Below are positions 36,352-38,038 of a stretch of DNA of 38,038 nucleotides, piece after piece; position 1 is the stretch's first letter, and the number at the start of each line of letters is the position of its first letter. Location: positions 1 to 38,038 of the forward strand of contig SLJN01000395.1 in the NCBI GenBank assembly GCA_007135115.1, read 5' to 3'. Position numbers and translations under genes: made by a program. Under the pieces are notes generated by a model. That model did no database searches, had not been told where the DNA came from, and saw only the letters and a list, made by a program, of their open reading frames with translations. This DNA is from Balneolales bacterium (GTDB lineage: Bacteria > Bacteroidota > Rhodothermia > Balneolales > Natronogracilivirgulaceae).

Positions 36352-37881
36352 TTAAAACCTAAAGTTCAGCCCCCCAAATCCGGCAGCCAGATGCGTCCCA
36401 CCGCTGCCTGAATTTTCGACGGCCATCACCGAGACTTCAAAGTTAAAAACCGATGTCTTGAGCCCTATTCCTGCGGAATAACTCGTGCTGGTTTTGCCTC
36501 CGAAACGTACGCCGGTTCGAACCGGAATCAAGTCTACAATATCGTAGTGGGCACCTGCTGAAAAGTGCGCATTGGAAGTATTCATACCGCGCTCAACCAG
36601 ACCAAATCCGAGATCCGTGGCAACGCCGAGGCGTCCCATTCGATAATAGGAGCCGAAATTGAATTGTGTCGGCAGGCCAACAACGTGATCGCCGTCATCA
36701 TCTAAGTTATAAGCCAAATACTGATTGGTGAGGATGCTGTCTTCAAGTACTGTGGTGAAATAATCTTCGAAATCATCATAATTTTCGTCGATGTATTCCA
36801 AATCTCCTTCGATACCTTCCCAAACCACGGTATCAGAGCCTTTATAGGTACCGGAGTTTTCTGAAAAGGAAATCTGACCAATATCCGTGACCGATGCAGA
36901 AATGTTGAGGTGATGATCACCGGAGCCGAAAAAGGATCCATCCGAAATCGGCTCAACGTCCATGTGCCAGGTCGCACCGAGTTGCGTATGCCAGCCGCTT
37001 CCGCGTGTGATACCGTCGTCAAGCGGGTCGCCATAGTGGGCTCCGAAATCACTGGTGAAGCCGTTGTCGCTCAGTTCCTGAGAGTAATCCGCCAGAGCCT
37101 GGGTTTCAGGACCGGTGGTTTGTATCACATAATCAAATTCGTGAATGATTCTCTCGTCGCCTTCAATGGTAAGGTTACTGTTCAGGTCAAACTCCGCATA
37201 ATGATGGCCCATCACATAGCCGACAGCAACACCGCCATAGAGTTGATGGGATTGCACCCATCCGGAATTTTCAATTTCCAGCCATTTCCGGTTGAAGCCG
37301 GCCGTGATATCACTGTACGTGACATTTTGCGTAGAGGTGTTCACGGGCTTACCGTTGCCGAAGTAGTTTGAATCAAAGCCTGTCAGCATTAACTCCATCA
37401 TCCCGCGGTTAAAACCTGCCTTGCTATGGCTGCTTACGCGGCTGCCCAGGGTGAAATACATATCATCATACCGGTAGGCCAGCCCGATCGGCATGGATTG
37501 GATCGAAGCTGCTCCGTTTTTCATCGAAAGATCATCCGGACCAAAAAAATCGGTGAGCGCGTGATCAATTTCCGCCTCCCCCAAAAACTGACCCGTAGTA
37601 AAATGGCGGTTGTAGGCGTCAACATTTACCAATGCGCCGCCGGTGCTGAATCCAAATCCTGCCAGGGAAAACCCGTATCGACGCTGATCCATATCTACCG
37701 CCGTCATCGACGGGTTGATGTACATGGATGAAATGCCGCCTGGCTTAGCCGCCCCGGCACCGGCCATGCCCAGATTTACACCTGACATCATACGCGCCTG
37801 CCCGAAACCCTCTTGACTGAATGCTGAAGAAAGTAACAGTATAAAAAGCACTCCACTAAGGAGTTGTTTGCCTCTGTTCAT
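36352..37881 (-). CDS. Outer membrane beta-barrel protein (DUF5723-like)
   Basis: A 509-residue protein with a signal peptide (LLSGVLFILLLSSAFSQ). The early region (ARMMSGVNLGMAGAGAAKPG, then MYINPSMTA) resembles the DUF5723/PorV-FadL-type barrels common in Bacteroidota, where 'NPA'-like turns follow the first strand. The rest alternates aromatic strands with acidic loops and ends in Phe (FGGLNFRF), the usual signal for BAM insertion. It is likely an outer-membrane barrel; transport or structural function is unknown. Its 3' end converges with the FAD oxidoreductase with 28 bases between. About 157 bases upstream to the window edge should hold its promoter. Confidence 0.75.
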   Translation of the reverse strand: MNRGKQLLSGVLFILLLSSAFSQEGFGQARMMSGVNLGMAGAGAAKPGGISSMYINPSMTAVDMDQRRYGFSLAGFGFSTGGALVNVDAYNRHFTTGQFLGEAEIDHALTDFFGPDDLSMKNGAASIQSMPIGLAYRYDDMYFTLGSRVSSHSKAGFNRGMMELMLTGFDSNYFGNGKPVNTSTQNVTYSDITAGFNRKWLEIENSGWVQSHQLYGGVAVGYVMGHHYAEFDLNSNLTIEGDERIIHEFDYVIQTTGPETQALADYSQELSDNGFTSDFGAHYGDPLDDGITRGSGWHTQLGATWHMDVEPISDGSFFGSGDHHLNISASVTDIGQISFSENSGTYKGSDTVVWEGIEGDLEYIDENYDDFEDYFTTVLEDSILTNQYLAYNLDDDGDHVVGLPTQFNFGSYYRMGRLGVATDLGFGLVERGMNTSNAHFSAGAHYDIVDLIPVRTGVRFGGKTSTSYSAGIGLKTSVFNFEVSVMAVENSGSGGTHLAAGFGGLNFRF

Positions 37882-38038
37882 ATCGTAACCCTTTGTAACT
37901 GTAGAATCCTGCTCCTCCTAATATACTCTGCTAAAGGTAGAATATAATTAACATATCCTTACCATGCAGTCCCTGATGACAAAATGCTCATTTTTCTGAT
38001 GGGTGATGCACTTATCAATGTATCACAGTAAATCTTCC

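Overview
The window looks like chromosomal DNA from a member of the Balneolota/Rhodothermota group (Bacteroidota-like, probably a moderate halophile). The reasons are three SusC/SusD outer-membrane uptake pairs, many secreted lipoproteins, strongly Asp/Glu-rich exported proteins, and a fused IcmF-type acyl-CoA mutase. The taxonomic placement is an inference from gene content, not a measured match. No tRNA, rRNA, CRISPR array, prophage or intact transposase gene was seen.

Layout. At 1-5.2 kb lie mostly small housekeeping and hypothetical genes: a left-truncated beta-lactamase-fold protein whose catalytic motifs look lost, a cytidylate-kinase-like protein, a small membrane protein overlapping an RsmI-like methyltransferase, an ankyrin-repeat lipoprotein, the methionine sulfoxide reductase msrB, and an unknown lipoprotein. 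At 5.4-22.7 kb, all on the minus strand, is the nutrient-uptake block. Two paralogous tandem trios (SusC, SusD, and a two-domain acidic lipoprotein) each end in a clear intrinsic terminator. A third SusC-SusD pair has no lipoprotein partner. Large AT-rich gaps (0.7 and 1.3 kb) precede the two trios; the larger one holds a 145-bp imperfect palindrome that looks like a MITE or a structured RNA.

At 23.1-25.3 kb is a complete groES-groEL operon with a sigma70-like promoter, a perfect CIRCE operator and a terminator. At 25.6-32.5 kb (minus strand) are a membrane-anchored coiled-coil protein, icmF, and a two-gene envelope set (Ig-like-domain lipoprotein plus an exported unknown). At 32.7-34.8 kb is a pncB-pncA NAD-salvage operon with overlapping genes. 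It is separated from the divergent gene by a perfect 40-bp palindrome of REP type. The right end has a FAD-dependent oxidoreductase carrying a fresh-looking in-frame 21-bp tandem duplication, and an outer-membrane beta-barrel protein.

The most unusual item is the third gene of the two uptake trios. It encodes a lipoprotein with a Calx-beta/DUF4843-like N-terminal half and a C-terminal half that resembles a Cu/Zn-superoxide-dismutase-type beta barrel with its metal ligands missing. It is likely a surface accessory of the SusCD transporter, but the ligand is unknown: no hydrolase, sigma/anti-sigma pair or other substrate clue sits next to it.
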